Assembly (NCBI GenBank): GCA_916048095.2
Contig: OU696591.1
Location: 6,446,499-6,510,498, forward strand
Direction of reading: 5' to 3'
DNA from: Sacculina carcini
Lineage: Eukaryota > Arthropoda > Thecostraca > Sacculinidae
DNA: 64,000 nucleotides
A program made the translations under genes and the position numbers. The notes beneath the pieces were generated by a model that saw nothing but the letters and a program-made list of their open reading frames with translations, did not search any database and had not been told where the DNA came from. Shown one piece after another: positions 1-10,419 of the stretch; positions within the stretch are counted from its first letter, which is position 1, and each line of letters begins with the position of its first letter.

Positions 1-24
1 GTGTGTGTGTGTGTGTGTGTGTGT

Positions 25-80
25 CTTGTTGTTTCTTGATGAAGGCAACACGATTTTTACTCGGAAATCGATCGGCCTTG
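25..80 (-). mobile_element. 3' tail of RNase H-bearing LINE (fragment)
   Basis: This short stretch follows a (GT)n tract and matches the 3' untranslated tail of the RNase H LINE seen at 6102-6160, 47427-47480 and 60628-60680. It stops where a Gypsy-type reverse transcriptase fragment begins, so the two elements are joined here by insertion or rearrangement. The LINE reads on the minus strand, so only its extreme 3' end is present. Confidence 0.6.
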
Positions 81-419
81 GATCGAAAAATCAAAATTGC
101 TCTTCATGAAGACGCCAAACCTTTCTGCGTTACATCAACCAGAAGGATACCGTTCGCTCTAAGAGACAAACTCAAAGATGAGCTTGACACTGTCGTACCG
201 AGCGGCGTAATCACTCCAACGACTGAAATGTCGGACTGGTGTGCCCCAATAGTCGTGACACCAAAAAAACATTGCGACAAAATTCGTCTTTGCATCGATC
301 TGACGCGCCTAAATCGGTATGTCGTCAGGGAGCCTTACATGAGCGACAGTCCGGCAGATGTGTCATCTATTTCACAATCTGACGTACAGTATTTTGCAAC
401 CTTCGATGCGCTCAAAGGT
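80..419 (+). mobile_element. Ty3/Gypsy-type LTR retrotransposon fossil, reverse transcriptase N-terminal part
   Basis: The translation matches the start of a Gypsy-family reverse transcriptase: a region resembling RRIPFALRDKLKDELD, then GVITPTTEMSDWCAPIVVTP and LCIDLTRLNRYV, ending in FATFDALKG close to the first catalytic motif. It is a small piece of pol with no LTR, protease, RNase H or integrase attached. The element is broken and only about 110 codons of it remain. I infer an old fragment. Confidence 0.8.
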
Positions 420-600
420 ATAAATGAATAAATACAGTCAAAAGCTTAACCAATAGCAAAATCGAAACTTGTAAATTTGTACTCTACCTGTGTGTGAATA
501 TTAGCTCCAAGAATTATTGGTGTGATTTTATTGCGTACGGGCCAACTATGAGCCTCTTGGGTCTAACTTAACTCTTCGGGTCTATTTGAGGCTATTTGAG
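420..600. other. Unassigned AT-rich spacer
   Basis: No open frame or repeat that I recognise. It joins the Gypsy fossil to a minus-oriented copy of the CCCGCC...GTGCGG repeat family. Confidence 0.4.
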
Positions 601-785
601 GGAAAATATTTTGTGAAAATAAAAATGAAGATATTCACATTTAGACTTTTCTATTGGTTTATGGGTTATACTTTTTATGGGTTCACATATTCTGTTTTAT
701 TTGTATTCCTTTTTAATTTATAAATTGAATATGAATATTATTTTATGAAGTGTTCCGCACGACGGACGAGTGTAAATTCTAGCTT
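590..785 (-). repeat. CCCGCC/GTGCGG interspersed repeat, copy 1
   Basis: In reverse complement this reads as an AT-rich unit that begins with a CCCGCC...GTGCGGAAC core, like the plus-strand copies at 8003 and 28790. It has no coding capacity. The family is probably a non-autonomous mobile element, but I could not identify its class. Confidence 0.5.
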
Positions 786-919
786 GTGAGAGATTTCTCA
801 GTAGCATTATTGGTGAGCCCACTTTCGAGGTAAGTCTGTGAGTCTGACAAGGTGTGATAAAACATTATAAGGAAGAATAAGTTATGACGCATATTGTCTG
901 CTGTGTAGTGTGTGTGCAT

Positions 920-972
920 ACACGAAACACACACACACACACACACGCACACACATGCACACACACAAACAC
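920..972. repeat. (CA)n microsatellite
   Basis: An interrupted (CA)n tract with ATGCAC interruptions, lying inside the minus-oriented repeat region. Open frames across it on either strand are artefacts of the dinucleotide repeat. Confidence 0.9.
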
Positions 973-974
973 AA

Positions 975-1530
975 GTTCCAAAAGCTACAGTAAACAACCA
1001 TGAAGACAGTGGGCCTGTCAGCACACACTGCGCTGCACAAACCACAGCGAGCTAGCACGGAAACGCCCCAATGCAAAACGAAGCGATGGATGTTTATGAA
1101 ATGAAAATGTCCCGCGGGCAGCAACTATAGACAATAGGACGTTCAATTTCACCGTGTAGAATGAATTCATATACAAAACTACCGGATTTGACTTCAAGAT
1201 CCAGAACGGATCGTGTTCGAGTTCTGAATTATTCAGCACGACGGGCGGGTTTGAATATGAGGAGGGCTGAGGGGAAGTATTTTGTTAAAATTGAAATCAA
1301 AATTACTTAATTTTGACTCCAATTGATGAAAAATGTATGAGTTTACCTTTTTTCCTTTTAAATTTGCCATATTTGTATAAATTAAATACGAGTTTCATTT
1401 TATTAATTGCTCCGCACAGCGGGCGTGTTTTAATGCTAATATTTATATAAATATAAATGAAGTGACCTGTATGTCTGTGTGTGTATGCTTGAATATGAGG
1501 TGACCTAACTGTGCGGGCTCAATGGTATAG
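975..1530 (-). repeat. CCCGCC/GTGCGG interspersed repeat, copy 2 (longer)
   Basis: In reverse complement this stretch contains both cores of the family (near 1240 and 1420) followed by a conserved tail that includes GTGAAATTGAACG and TAGTTGCTGCCCG. The same tail is found on the plus strand at 28975-29150. Sharing both the cores and the tail shows that the unit is at least 400 bp long. Confidence 0.6.
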
Positions 1531-2344
1531 ATCAGGGGCTTTGCAGTGTTTGAACTTATATATTTGCAAATAATTGATCTGTTGAATGAAATGATGAAGG
1601 TTATTATAATCAACGTAGAATCTTGCTATTGTACGGCCGTAGCTGGCATCGTTTTCCAGGATGTTTGCGAACACAAACTTCGGCATCAGTCGGTGCTCTG
1701 TTCCACTTTTTGTCGTTTTCTAGAAGTTTCGAGCTGCTGCACGCTTTTCCTAATTGTCCTGGTGACTTGACAATGACATTCGATGAAGGCTATGAAACCT
1801 TGCCTCTTGATTCCTTGTACGAGCCAGCTCTGGAAGCGCACCTACTGTGAAAGCAATGCTCTTCTGCCACTTCATATTGTTTCGAGTCGAATTATGTCTG
1901 GATGATTCTCCATTTCTGCGCCATTCTTGCACTAACCATCGGCACATTGCTCACGTGGGACAACACTTGGTGTTCAAGCATAGCTCACCGTAATATCACG
2001 TTGATGAAATGACGAGATTCTGTGATATGTCTTACGATTGTAGCTTATAGGATTGCATGAATGACCTGTTAAAGCGCTCATTGTTCCAATTGTGCACTGC
2101 AGCTGCTGATTTGTCGGTATCTTTGTGAATGCGAGCCGTCGGTAAACGCTCAGATACTCATCAATATTTCTACCAAATTCATCCTGACTTTTACTTTGTT
2201 GTGCTTCTGATCATGATGTAGAACTCCATTGGCTACATCTGTATCCAAACACTTGGCGGAATTGTGTACTCAAAATATTGCATGGTTGATTTTTAATCAA
2301 GTATCGGTACTTTGGTCCCAAACACCATTTTCAACCACAAACAT
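1531..2344. other. Unassigned sequence
   Basis: Only short open frames are present and none resembles a protein I know. It lies just outside the left boundary of the large direct duplication and has no counterpart in the right arm. A decayed DNA transposon is possible, but I cannot support it from the sequence. Confidence 0.35.
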
Positions 2345-2934
2345 TTCAATTGGCTATTCGAAACATACACTGATTAGACCCAAGCTTGTACGATCACTGA
2401 GATCAATGACAAACTACTTTAGGATATTTCAGCGTGAACACCATTACATGCACTGAACGAGTATTGTATGTCAACTGGAAAAAGTAATCTGTGCTGTTTC
2501 GCATTATGAGTGTTTATTGAGAGACGGATGACTGTCACGACAGTATAATCCATTTGGACATGGTTGAGATGACGTTTTTGCCTCGAGCAGAGTATGTCAG
2601 TATGTCGAAAACGGCAAGCGTAAAATTCCTGTCTAAGTCATCATCAACCCTTTAGACTTGGAAAAGTAAACGGCCCACGCACGAAGCAAAGCACTATTTG
2701 CAAATGAGAACATAAGGGCAATGCTTAAAAGTCAAATCAATCAAGATGATTTAGGGCATTGGTTCTCAACTGGATTCGGCTCGTGGACACCTAACGGTCT
2801 TCGGGCACTTTCCGTGGACCCCGCCTCAATTTTGTCAAAAACGCGAATTTCAATTTCAATGCGAGACCTGCTCTTTGCAGTCCGCGACCAGTTTTAATAT
2901 GTTTATATAATTATATAAATTTACGCATTTGAAC

Positions 2935-3188
2935 ACAGCAATGGAAAGGCTAATGTTCGCGTGGGCAAAGCCTCACGGCCCCGGCTGGCACACCGCAGGT
3001 CCGGCCGCACGGGTTTTGCAGTCACCGCCAGCACAGAAACTGCACGGCTGCGCGCACACAAAACCCGCAGTGCGAAAATTGGGCTACCCTTTCAGAAACG
3101 AGCCCAAACGTGTCACCTCACCAGGGAATCGAGCCCTGGAACTTTCGTGCACAGAGCGTGCGTCTTAGCCACTCGGCTACGAGGCGGA
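2935..3188 (-). repeat. tRNA-derived SINE inside the hAT element
   Basis: On the minus strand the sequence begins with a tRNA-like head: GCCTCGTAGCCGAGTGGCTA (A-box region), an anticodon-like arm, then GGGCTCGATTCCCT (B box). It resembles a serine/leucine-type tRNA. About 170 bp of GC-rich body follows and then an AT-rich tail. It lacks a clean acceptor stem and CCA context, so I call it a SINE and not a tRNA gene. The same SINE is at 44246-44475 in the right copy, so it predates the duplication. Confidence 0.65.
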
Positions 3189-3195
3189 CAAAAAT

Positions 3196-3240
3196 GATAT
3201 GTTTGTTATGTTATGTTATGTTATGTTATGTTAATATGTT
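3196..3240. repeat. (TTATG)n microsatellite
   Basis: About six tandem copies of a 5-bp TTATG unit directly before the tRNA-like head of the SINE. It is repeated at the same place in the right-arm hAT copy. Confidence 0.9.
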
Positions 3241-4977
3241 TGGTTTGGTCTCAGAACATGCGAGTCTCATATCACTACTCATTTCAAGTCGATTTCTCTT
3301 ATTTTGCTTCAGATCGAACATCACTGAAAACCCTGTTTCACACAAGTACGTCGTAGGAAACGGGAGAAACATCTCCGCTGCCTTGTTGCAAAGACGTGGA
3401 TAGATGTCCTGCTGTTGTAGCCAGAATTTGCTGAGGCTTAGTTTTCGGAATTCGGCCTTGGCCACTGCTGACTCTCGGAGCATGAGCAGCTACTCTGCCT
3501 CCTCCATTTCGTCGTCCACTACCGCTCCGAATGGGTCTTTGTACCATGGGTAGTAGGCTTGTTCGACGCCGTCGAAGTAAACCTTGAACTCACTCGTGAG
3601 CCCTTCGAGATGCGCAGCGATAGACTCCTTCAAATCATCAGGGAGGTCAAGTTGTTTGTCGAGGAGGAAGGCATCCAGCAATGGAAAGGCAGCGACGTTC
3701 CCTCGGTGCAGTCTCCGAATCCAGAGGGCAATTCGAGCCCCCAATCCGGCGAGTTTGCCCTTCACGTCCGATACAGACGCCTCACGGCCCTGGAGAGTGA
3801 CATTTACTTCGTTCAAGGTGCCGAAAATGTCTGCCAAGTACGCCAGCTTCATCAGAAACTCCGGGTTTTTGTAGTTTTCGTGGCGATGATCTCCTCTGGT
3901 TTCCATCTCGCGAAGGAAGATATCCACTTCCGTGTGCATTTCAAAGACCCTGGCCAGGCACTTTCCCCTCGAGAGCCAGCGAACCTGAGTGTGGTAGAGG
4001 AGGCTCGTATGGGTCGAGCCTATTTCCTGTGCCATCATTCCGAAGAACCGGTGGTTCTTGGCGCGCCCTCGGATGAAGTTGATGGAGCTGATCACGGAGT
4101 CGAGCACAGACATCAACTCAGGAGGCATCGTCTTCGAAGCGAGAGCGTATCGGTGAAGAGAGCAGTGAGAATTGGAGATGTGAGGCCACTTACTCTTCGC
4201 GAGGGTAATGAATCCTGTCCGAACACCGATCATGGCTGGCGCTCCATCAGTGCAAATGTGCTGGAACTGCATCCACGACAACCCGTTCTTCTCGAAAAAG
4301 TAATCAACAATCTTCTTGACCACCTCCGCCGTCGTTGTGGTAGTCAGGAGCTCGCAGAAAAGGAACTCCTGCTTCACCTTATTCTCCTTTTCGTAGCGGA
4401 CAAAGGCGATCAGCTGACTTTGGTTCGCTATGTCGGTAGACTCGTCGAGTTGAAGACTTGCCCGAAATGCACTGGCCCGGATCTCTTGGCAAACTTGGTT
4501 GCACACGTCGGCCGCCATGACGTCAATCCTCCGCCGTACGGTGTTGTTGGAGAGTGAGATCTTTGAGATCTCCCGCTTGGCCTTTTCTCCGAGAACATTG
4601 CGAACCATGATCTCCGCGCATGGTTTGATGAGCTCTTCGCCGATCGTATGCGCCTTCTTCCTCTCCGCGATCTTCAGGGCAACTTCGAAGCTGGCTTGAA
4701 CCATAGGCTTGGATTCGGGTTGGAATCCGTAAGTAGGCAGAGTACCTTGCTTTTCAAAGCGTTTCCTCTTGGCTTCAAAGTCTTCCTCGGTCAGCTCAAT
4801 ATTCGGGTGTAGATTGCTCTGGTGGCGCGACAACTTCGCCGGTTTTAGGGAGCAGTTGGCCAAGACAGTGGAGCAGTAGAAGCATTCAGCCGCGTCCAGT
4901 CCGTCCCGCGAGAACTTGGTGAAGCCATACTGCTGGTAGGTTTCGTTCCACTTCCTCTTCTTGGACGTTGAAGCCAT
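3226..4977 (-). CDS. hAT transposase, ZBED5/SCAND3-like, with one in-frame TAG
   Basis: The protein starts best at the ATG at 4977 (MASTSKKRKW), which directly follows a possible 3' splice site ending CGCAG; the open frame extends 40 codons further upstream. Order of parts: a BED-like zinc finger (CFYC...RHQSNLH, about residues 20-50), the RNase H-like catalytic core with LDESTD and CTDGAPAM, the VRWLSRG motif, and the hAT dimerisation region (LPFPTTYLCETGF). A TAG at 3490-3492 interrupts the frame between EEAE and LLMLRES. The downstream 86 codons stay open in the same frame and complete the family domain. The right-arm copy has the identical stop. A long plus-strand open frame at 3559-4557 is its antisense shadow. 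Confidence 0.85.
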
Positions 4978-5594
4978 CTGCGAAGTACAATTATATTTTA
5001 TTTTTGACATGGTCATAGCGATCAAAACTGTATGTATCAAACAAGTCGTAATACAATGATTTAACTCAGACAATACAATGATGAGACTCAGACACACTCA
5101 TTCACACAGGCAGACACAGACTATCAGAAGCGTTCCCTCGAGAGTGACGTCATTTCTTTCTCTATGTCTCACACTTATTTTGATAAATAAGTTTTATTGG
5201 AAGAAGGTCTCTTTTCTGAGAAGGTGAAAAAGGCTGTTATTTATTTTAAGAAAGACTCTAAGTTATAAATATATGCAGAAGTCTTGTTTTTTATATTTCA
5301 TGTTTTGGAAACGAACGAATGAGATACGTTCCCGCGAATGACGTCATTGCCTTCCTAGTTGTTTAAAAAACACGAAGGACATTCTTTATAAGACAATTTT
5401 TGCATGTAATAAGGTCGAAAAGAATTATGCTATGTGATTTAAAAAAACAATTCTTATAAATCTTGCTCGTAAACTAATTCCTTTATGTTCGTTGTTACAT
5501 GTAAAAACATAAATGTTTTTAAATAGTCACTCAAGGGGTCCAATAGACCCCCAAGGGGTCCACTGGACCACTGTTGGGATCCACGGATTTAGGG

Positions 5595-6050
5595 AAAGCG
5601 TCTTTGAACTTCCTCTGTTTGCCTGTGCACCCTGTGTGCTAATCCGCCAGCACGTGGACAGCGCACTGCACAAACATGGTCTGCATGAGCCGCCGCCCTG
5701 CAGTGTTTGCTGCAGACTGCAAAAAACAACGACTCAAAACAAAACGCCCAAAACAAGCGATGCAGCCGGGACCAAGGCGTGCGTCGTACAACTTCTGTGC
5801 TGAACAGCCACACAAACGTGCTTCAACACGAAAACACACACATGCTATTCGTAGACAATTTCAATTGTTATTGAACTTTATTTAATCTAAGATATTTTTG
5901 CCAACTTTCAACTAAATGTCATGCTGGTAAATTCACTGATACAATAAAACGTTTTAAATATTTGCTCGTAGGAAGAGCGTTATTTATATATAAAAATCGG
6001 TATCATTCTAGACCCCACCAATGACATCGATAGCCCAAATCAGTTGTTCT
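5595..6050. other. Flank of the hAT insertion, no gene seen
   Basis: Moderately GC-rich and then AT-rich sequence without a recognisable gene, almost identical to 46893-47340 in the right arm. It joins the hAT element to the 3' end of the RNase H LINE. Confidence 0.5.
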
Positions 6051-6101
6051 GTGATTGTCTATGGTTTACTGTGTGTACGTGTGTGTGTGTGTGTGTGCGT
6101 C

Positions 6102-7240
6102 TTGTTGTTTCTTGATGAAGGCAACACGATTTTTACTCGGAAATCGATCGGTCTTTGAGTATTCTATGGAGAATGTATCAGATGCGGTTGATCAGACCAG
6201 TTTCTTGAAGAAAAATGCACAAATGTCGTCGCATGAAGAGATGCATGTCAGGGCTCATATTGGTGCCACCAAGCAGCATTGAAATAATGATGTTTTGTAT
6301 ACCACGTCTTTGAAGTTTGGTCATGAGGAGCAGCTGCCGGCTGTCAGCGTACTTGCAACACTGAAGAAGTACGTGATCGACAGTCTCGAATTCTGCGCAG
6401 TGCGGGTATGCTGCATTCGTGATGAGCTTAAGACGCGTCATATGTTGGTTGAGTTTGGTTTGTCCAGATCGGAGTCGGAAGAGTGATACATCGAGATGCC
6501 GATTAGTGCATTTGGCCAGCTGCCGAATGGAGTTGATAACACGCTGTGTCGTCGATGAATCTTGTGAGAGCAGTTGCTGCATGTGTTGCCGCCACTCTGT
6601 GTTGATGAAATGTGCTACGGCGTCACTGAGGTCTTCCCACGAGAGAGTTTCGGAGAAATTGTCTGCAGAATGACAGGCTTTCTTTGCTGCGTTGTCGGCT
6701 ATCTCGTTGCCGATGATGCCTACATGTGACGGTATCCACTGGAGATGTATTCGGCAGGATGACTCATTCAATATAGAAATAAGTCTATGCATGATGTTGA
6801 TTTGACCTTGATGATTTTTCGGCTGTGGCTGGTTGGTGAGGTCGAGACATGATTTCGAATCGGTGTAAATGACGACATTTTCTCACGGTGGCAGATGGTT
6901 ATGAATGTACTGGAGAGCTTGATGAATGGCGAAAAGCTCGGCATGAGTAACCGAGGCAAAACGATGAAATTTCCACGTTTGAATTTGGTTGTGCTGCTGT
7001 ACGTACAGTGCAGCTCCTGACTCTTTTCTTTTGGGGTCTTGTGAGCCATTCGTGGACATTTTGACAAAATTTTGGTAAAGGCATCTATGTGATTTTGGAG
7101 AGGCATTTTGGTAAGGAATCTATGCGATTGAATTTGGATAGTATAGTGTCGGAATTGATGGGTGGTATTGAAAATGCTGCTGTGTATACATTTATCGATG
7201 AATGGTGCCAAGCACATTCGACCAAGGTGGTATAGGTGAT
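6102..7240 (-). mobile_element. RNase H-bearing LINE (I/Jockey group), 3' part of ORF2
   Basis: The minus strand encodes an RNase H domain: AELFAIHQAL (Glu motif), YTDSKSCLDL (Asp motif) and IQWIPSHVG-like HLQWIPSHVGIIGNEIADNA (His/Asp motif). A C-terminal zinc-knuckle-like segment typical of LINE ORF2 ends (CPHCAEDETVDHVLVQC in the better copy) follows. The longest unbroken stretch is 6178-6792 (204 codons). The part upstream of 6790 is in other frames, so the coding region is broken. APE and RT domains are missing. LINEs with an RNase H domain after the RT belong to the I-like clades, so the family is LINE but not the CR1-like one at 52 kb. Confidence 0.8.
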
Positions 7241-7298
7241 ATGGCTGGTGAATGAATTATTGTGGGAATTCTGTTCATATAGTGTGCAATGATAAAAG

Positions 7299-7420
7299 CA
7301 GGGCCGGATTAAGACTTCGCGGGGCCCTAGGCAGTTCAGATCCGCGGAACCCCCATGATATGAGATATGAACAAGCAAACCTGGGCATGATATTGTGACG
7401 CCCCACTCAGTTGAGTCAAC
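7299..7420 (+). mobile_element. Possible hAT-type terminus (CAGGGCCGG)
   Basis: The sequence CAGGGCCGGATTAAGAC followed by GGGGCCCTAGGC is typical of one terminus of non-autonomous hAT elements. I could not find the matching opposite end or target duplication nearby, so this is a candidate fragment only. Confidence 0.35.
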
Positions 7421-8002
7421 CAGCACCTTGCCTACACCGCCGAAAAAATCATCAACTTTTCAGTAACACATGCAGAAAATGGGTATATAATAACGGCTTC
7501 AACAACTTTTTTGTACCTCCCGAACCCGAAATTGGAACCCGCAATATAGAATGATTTGCCTGATTGATATCCTGCACGACTCAAATTCGGTCAACTCCAA
7601 TCGCTAATAGAATACAAGCACAAAACACGCATAATATATTACAACACAACATACAACACAAGATACATTAGAAGATATAACAAAAGATAGATTATACTAA
7701 CACTTTCATACATGAAACACTGAGCTCTCAATATTGCTTTATCCTATAGTTCATTCACTGTTGCAGACAATATTTCACCTCACAGGTGCAGTTTTGACCC
7801 AGCTAGCTCTACCTAATATTTGTGAAAATTTCCATACAAATTTGGTTATACAAATGTAAATATATCTGGAAGACGCAAATTTGCCGCAAATTTTTCTGGA
7901 GTTGATACAAAACCAATCGTATTCATGAAACATGTATCGTAATCGAAATCATGAGGTGACCGGTGACTACCATTCCACAAGCAGTATTACATCTATATCT
8001 AT
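7421..8002. other. AT-rich non-coding stretch
   Basis: No gene seen. The portion from about 7640 to 7921 is repeated at 48110-48384 and ends there at the break where the right arm jumps to sequence matching 19636 onward. Confidence 0.5.
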
Positions 8003-8600
8003 ACTAGCATTAAAACCCGCCCGTTGTGCGGAACAATTCATACTATTCAATTTGTATTCAATTCATAAGAGAAAAGGAATATGAATTAAAGAAAAGTGGA
8101 GTGAACCCATAAAAAAGTCTAAATTTATATATTTTAATATATATGTTTATATTAGTTTGCCTACACCGCCTCATATTTAAACCTGCCCGCCGTGCTGAAT
8201 AATTCAGAACTCAGACACGAAACAATGAGCAATGACTACACTTTTTCATCATAATGTTTCCAAAATATATTGATAACTTAACATCACTATCTAGCATTGA
8301 AACCCGCCAGTTGTGCGGAGCAATTAATAGAATAAAATTAATATTCAATTAAAAATAGAAGAGATACAAATTATAAAGAAAAAAGTCACCCCATTAAAAG
8401 TCTTATCTAATAGAAAAGTATATAGGTGAATATTTTTTTTTTATTTGGACACAATATTTCCCTCAAATAGCATAATATTTAAGCCTGCCCGTCGTACGGA
8501 AATATTCAGAACTCAAACACGACATAGTGAAAAATGATGAAAATTGAAACATTTTCATCAGAATATTTCCAATATATATATGTATAACTTAACATAATTC
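8003..8600 (+). repeat. CCCGCC/GTGCGG repeat, two tandem units
   Basis: Two successive units, starting near 8003 (ACTAGCATTAAAACCCGCCC) and 8284 (CTAGCATTGAAACCCGCC). Each has a second internal core about 170-190 bp later (near 8170 and 8480). Each core ends in GTGCGGA or a variant. The region is non-coding and AT-rich. Confidence 0.6.
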
Positions 8601-8675
8601 CCCAACATCATTTGCACAAGTACTATTATACTTTTACCAGTATAATATTAACTGCCGAAAAATTAGTATATTTCT

Positions 8676-8808
8676 TTTTATTAGTTTCTTATTATTATTT
8701 CTTATTATCTTCTTTCTTATTATTATTATTCTTATCTTATTTTCTTATTATTATTCTTATTATCTTATTTCTTTCTTATTTCTTATTATTATCTTATTAT
8801 TAGTATAA
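8676..8808. repeat. TTATT-rich microsatellite
   Basis: Imperfect tandem TTATTA/TTCTTATT units. The open frame across it is low-complexity. Confidence 0.85.
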
Positions 8809-8815
8809 GTATATT

Positions 8816-9790
8816 TCTGTGTAATCGCAAGTGCGTAAATTGTGATTGGACTTCAGTGAAATTAAATCAGTGTAAATTCATGTGTAATCGCAAGTGCGCA
8901 TAATAGCTGTCAAATTGGCAACATGACATTTTGACTTTACACCGCCGTAACTTACTTCAGATATACTTTGGAAAATTACAAATTATACCGCATTGTAGAA
9001 ATCAAGATTTCTAGCACGATGGTATAATTGATTTTAATGTGTGACAAATAGTTCCTGAGAAATAGTAGAAAAATGAATTGATTTTAGTCACCTGGTGTTC
9101 AAGTGTAATTTGGGATGTATTTGAGAATTTTGCCAATTTTACACGTTTTTTGTATCATTTGTGGGTATAAATTATAACTTTTCTTGTAGAACACAAAATT
9201 ATCTACACAATAGTATAATTTCTATAGCTGTACCATTGCTGGTTTATGAGGAATGGATAGCGAAATATTGACCAAAATATTCACGTTCATGTGTGCTAAT
9301 GTTGCCTTTTTGACTTTGTCATTTACACTTCACACCGCTGTAACTTGTTTTTAATACACTTTGGAAAGTTAAAAATTATACCGTGTTGTATAATACAAAC
9401 TTTCCAGCATGATGGTATTACTTATTTAGATGTGTGATAATTAGTTTTTGAGAAATAGAGAAAAAAGTATAGAAAATCGGACGCGTGGAGTATAAATATA
9501 ATTTTGAATGTAGATTGATTTTTTTTACATTTTACATGTCTTAAATTCGTTTTTTGGGTATAAATTATAGTTTGTTGAGTGGAACAGAAAATTTTCTACA
9601 CAGTGGTATAATTTTATAGTTGTACCATTGCTGGTTTAGGAAGAGTAGTCTTCAGAAAATTGACCAAAATTTTCCCATTTTTCAGGCTTCATTTTGTCTT
9701 TTCACCGCTCTAACTTTTTTTGGTTTTATTTTTAAAATTAAAAATTTAACCTACAGTGTAGACAAAAAAATTTCCGGAGATAGGGTATAG
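8816..9790 (+). repeat. Hairpin-array AT repeat (family X), copy 1
   Basis: About 1 kb built of near-repeats spaced 370-395 bp apart, each starting CACCGC-GTAACTT (8940, 9333, 9702). Within each unit a pair of imperfect hairpins recurs: AAATTATACC and TGTAGAA on the left are mirrored by TTCTAG or TCTACA and GGTATAATT on the right. The region is non-coding. Other copies are at 17186, 20085, 30206, 41795 and 48770. All are in plus orientation. Confidence 0.75.
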
Positions 9791-9792
9791 GA

Positions 9793-10366
9793 GGAGATAG
9801 GGTAAACAGACACAAATGACCTCAATGACCTTAAAAATGACCTCAGAGTTAAACAAAACCTAGCCTATGACCTTCTTGCATCCATTTTACCCCTAGGGAC
9901 CAAGTTTCATCAAAATCGGTCCAGTGGTTCAGAAGGAGATTGGGTAAACAGACACAAATGACCTCAATGACCTTGAAAATGACCTCGGAGGTCATCAAAA
10001 CCTAGCCTATGACCTTCTTGCATCCATTTTACCGCTAGGGACCAAGTTTCATCAAAATCGGTCCAGTGGCTTAGGAGGAGATATGGTAAACAGACACAAA
10101 TGATCTCAATGACCTTGAAAATGACCTCAGAGTTAAACAAAACCTAGCCTATGACCTTCTTGCATCCATTTTACCCCTAGGGACCAAGTTTCATCAAAAT
10201 CGGTACAGTGGTTCAGAAGGAGATTGGGTAAACAGACACAAATGACCTCAATGACCTTAAAAATGACCTCAAAGGTCATCAAAACCTAGCCTATGGCCTC
10301 CTTGCATTCATTTTACCCCTAGGGACCAAGTTTAATCAAAATCGGTCCAATGGTTTAGGAGGAGAC
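9793..10366 (+). repeat. 142-bp tandem repeat, four units
   Basis: The hexamer GGAGAT/C recurs at 9793, 9935, 10077, 10219 and 10361, giving an exact 142-bp period. Each unit carries GGTAAACAGACACAAATGAC, CTAGCCTATG and AAGTTTCATCAAAATCGGT. Units are close to identical. A shorter version with two units is at 18132-18416. Confidence 0.9.
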
Positions 10367-10419
10367 AGGATACAAACAGACATTTAGAAAATTTGCAATC
10401 AGTGCAGGGCAAAAAAATC

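Larger units (their letters stand above)
2757..5586 (-). mobile_element. hAT DNA transposon (ZBED5/SCAND3-like), left copy
   Basis: The element is flanked by an exact 8-bp target duplication ATTTAGGG at 2749-2756 and 5587-5594, the length expected of hAT. The left end starts CATTGGTTCTCAAC. The right end, in reverse complement, starts CCGTGGATCCCAAC, giving short imperfect terminal inverted repeats of the CAGTGGTTCTCAAC kind. Inside are a minus-strand transposase gene and a tRNA-derived SINE with a (TTATG)n tract. The element is 2,830 bp long. Confidence 0.85.
2345..7921. repeat. Large direct duplication, segment I, left copy
   Basis: This segment matches 43618-48384 in the same orientation and order: unique leader, hAT transposon with its internal SINE, flank, RNase H LINE and AT-rich flank. 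The right copy lacks about 6775-7640. The hAT proteins differ at about 12 of 535 residues. Both copies share the same SINE, the same in-frame stop in the transposase and the same flanks, so this is duplication of a block and not two independent insertions. Confidence 0.9.

Noticed and set aside
1546-1947. Small open frames on both strands as a possible host gene
   Set aside because: No splice signals, no recognisable domain, and short overlapping frames expected by chance.
3120-3188. Functional tRNA gene on the minus strand
   Set aside because: A and B boxes are visible but the acceptor stem is poor and the sequence continues into a SINE body that is repeated at 44 kb.
3559-4557. 332-codon plus-strand open frame (and its right-arm twin at 44896-45843)
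   Set aside because: It is antisense to the hAT transposase, whose family motifs are unmistakable on the minus strand; the plus-strand translation resembles nothing.
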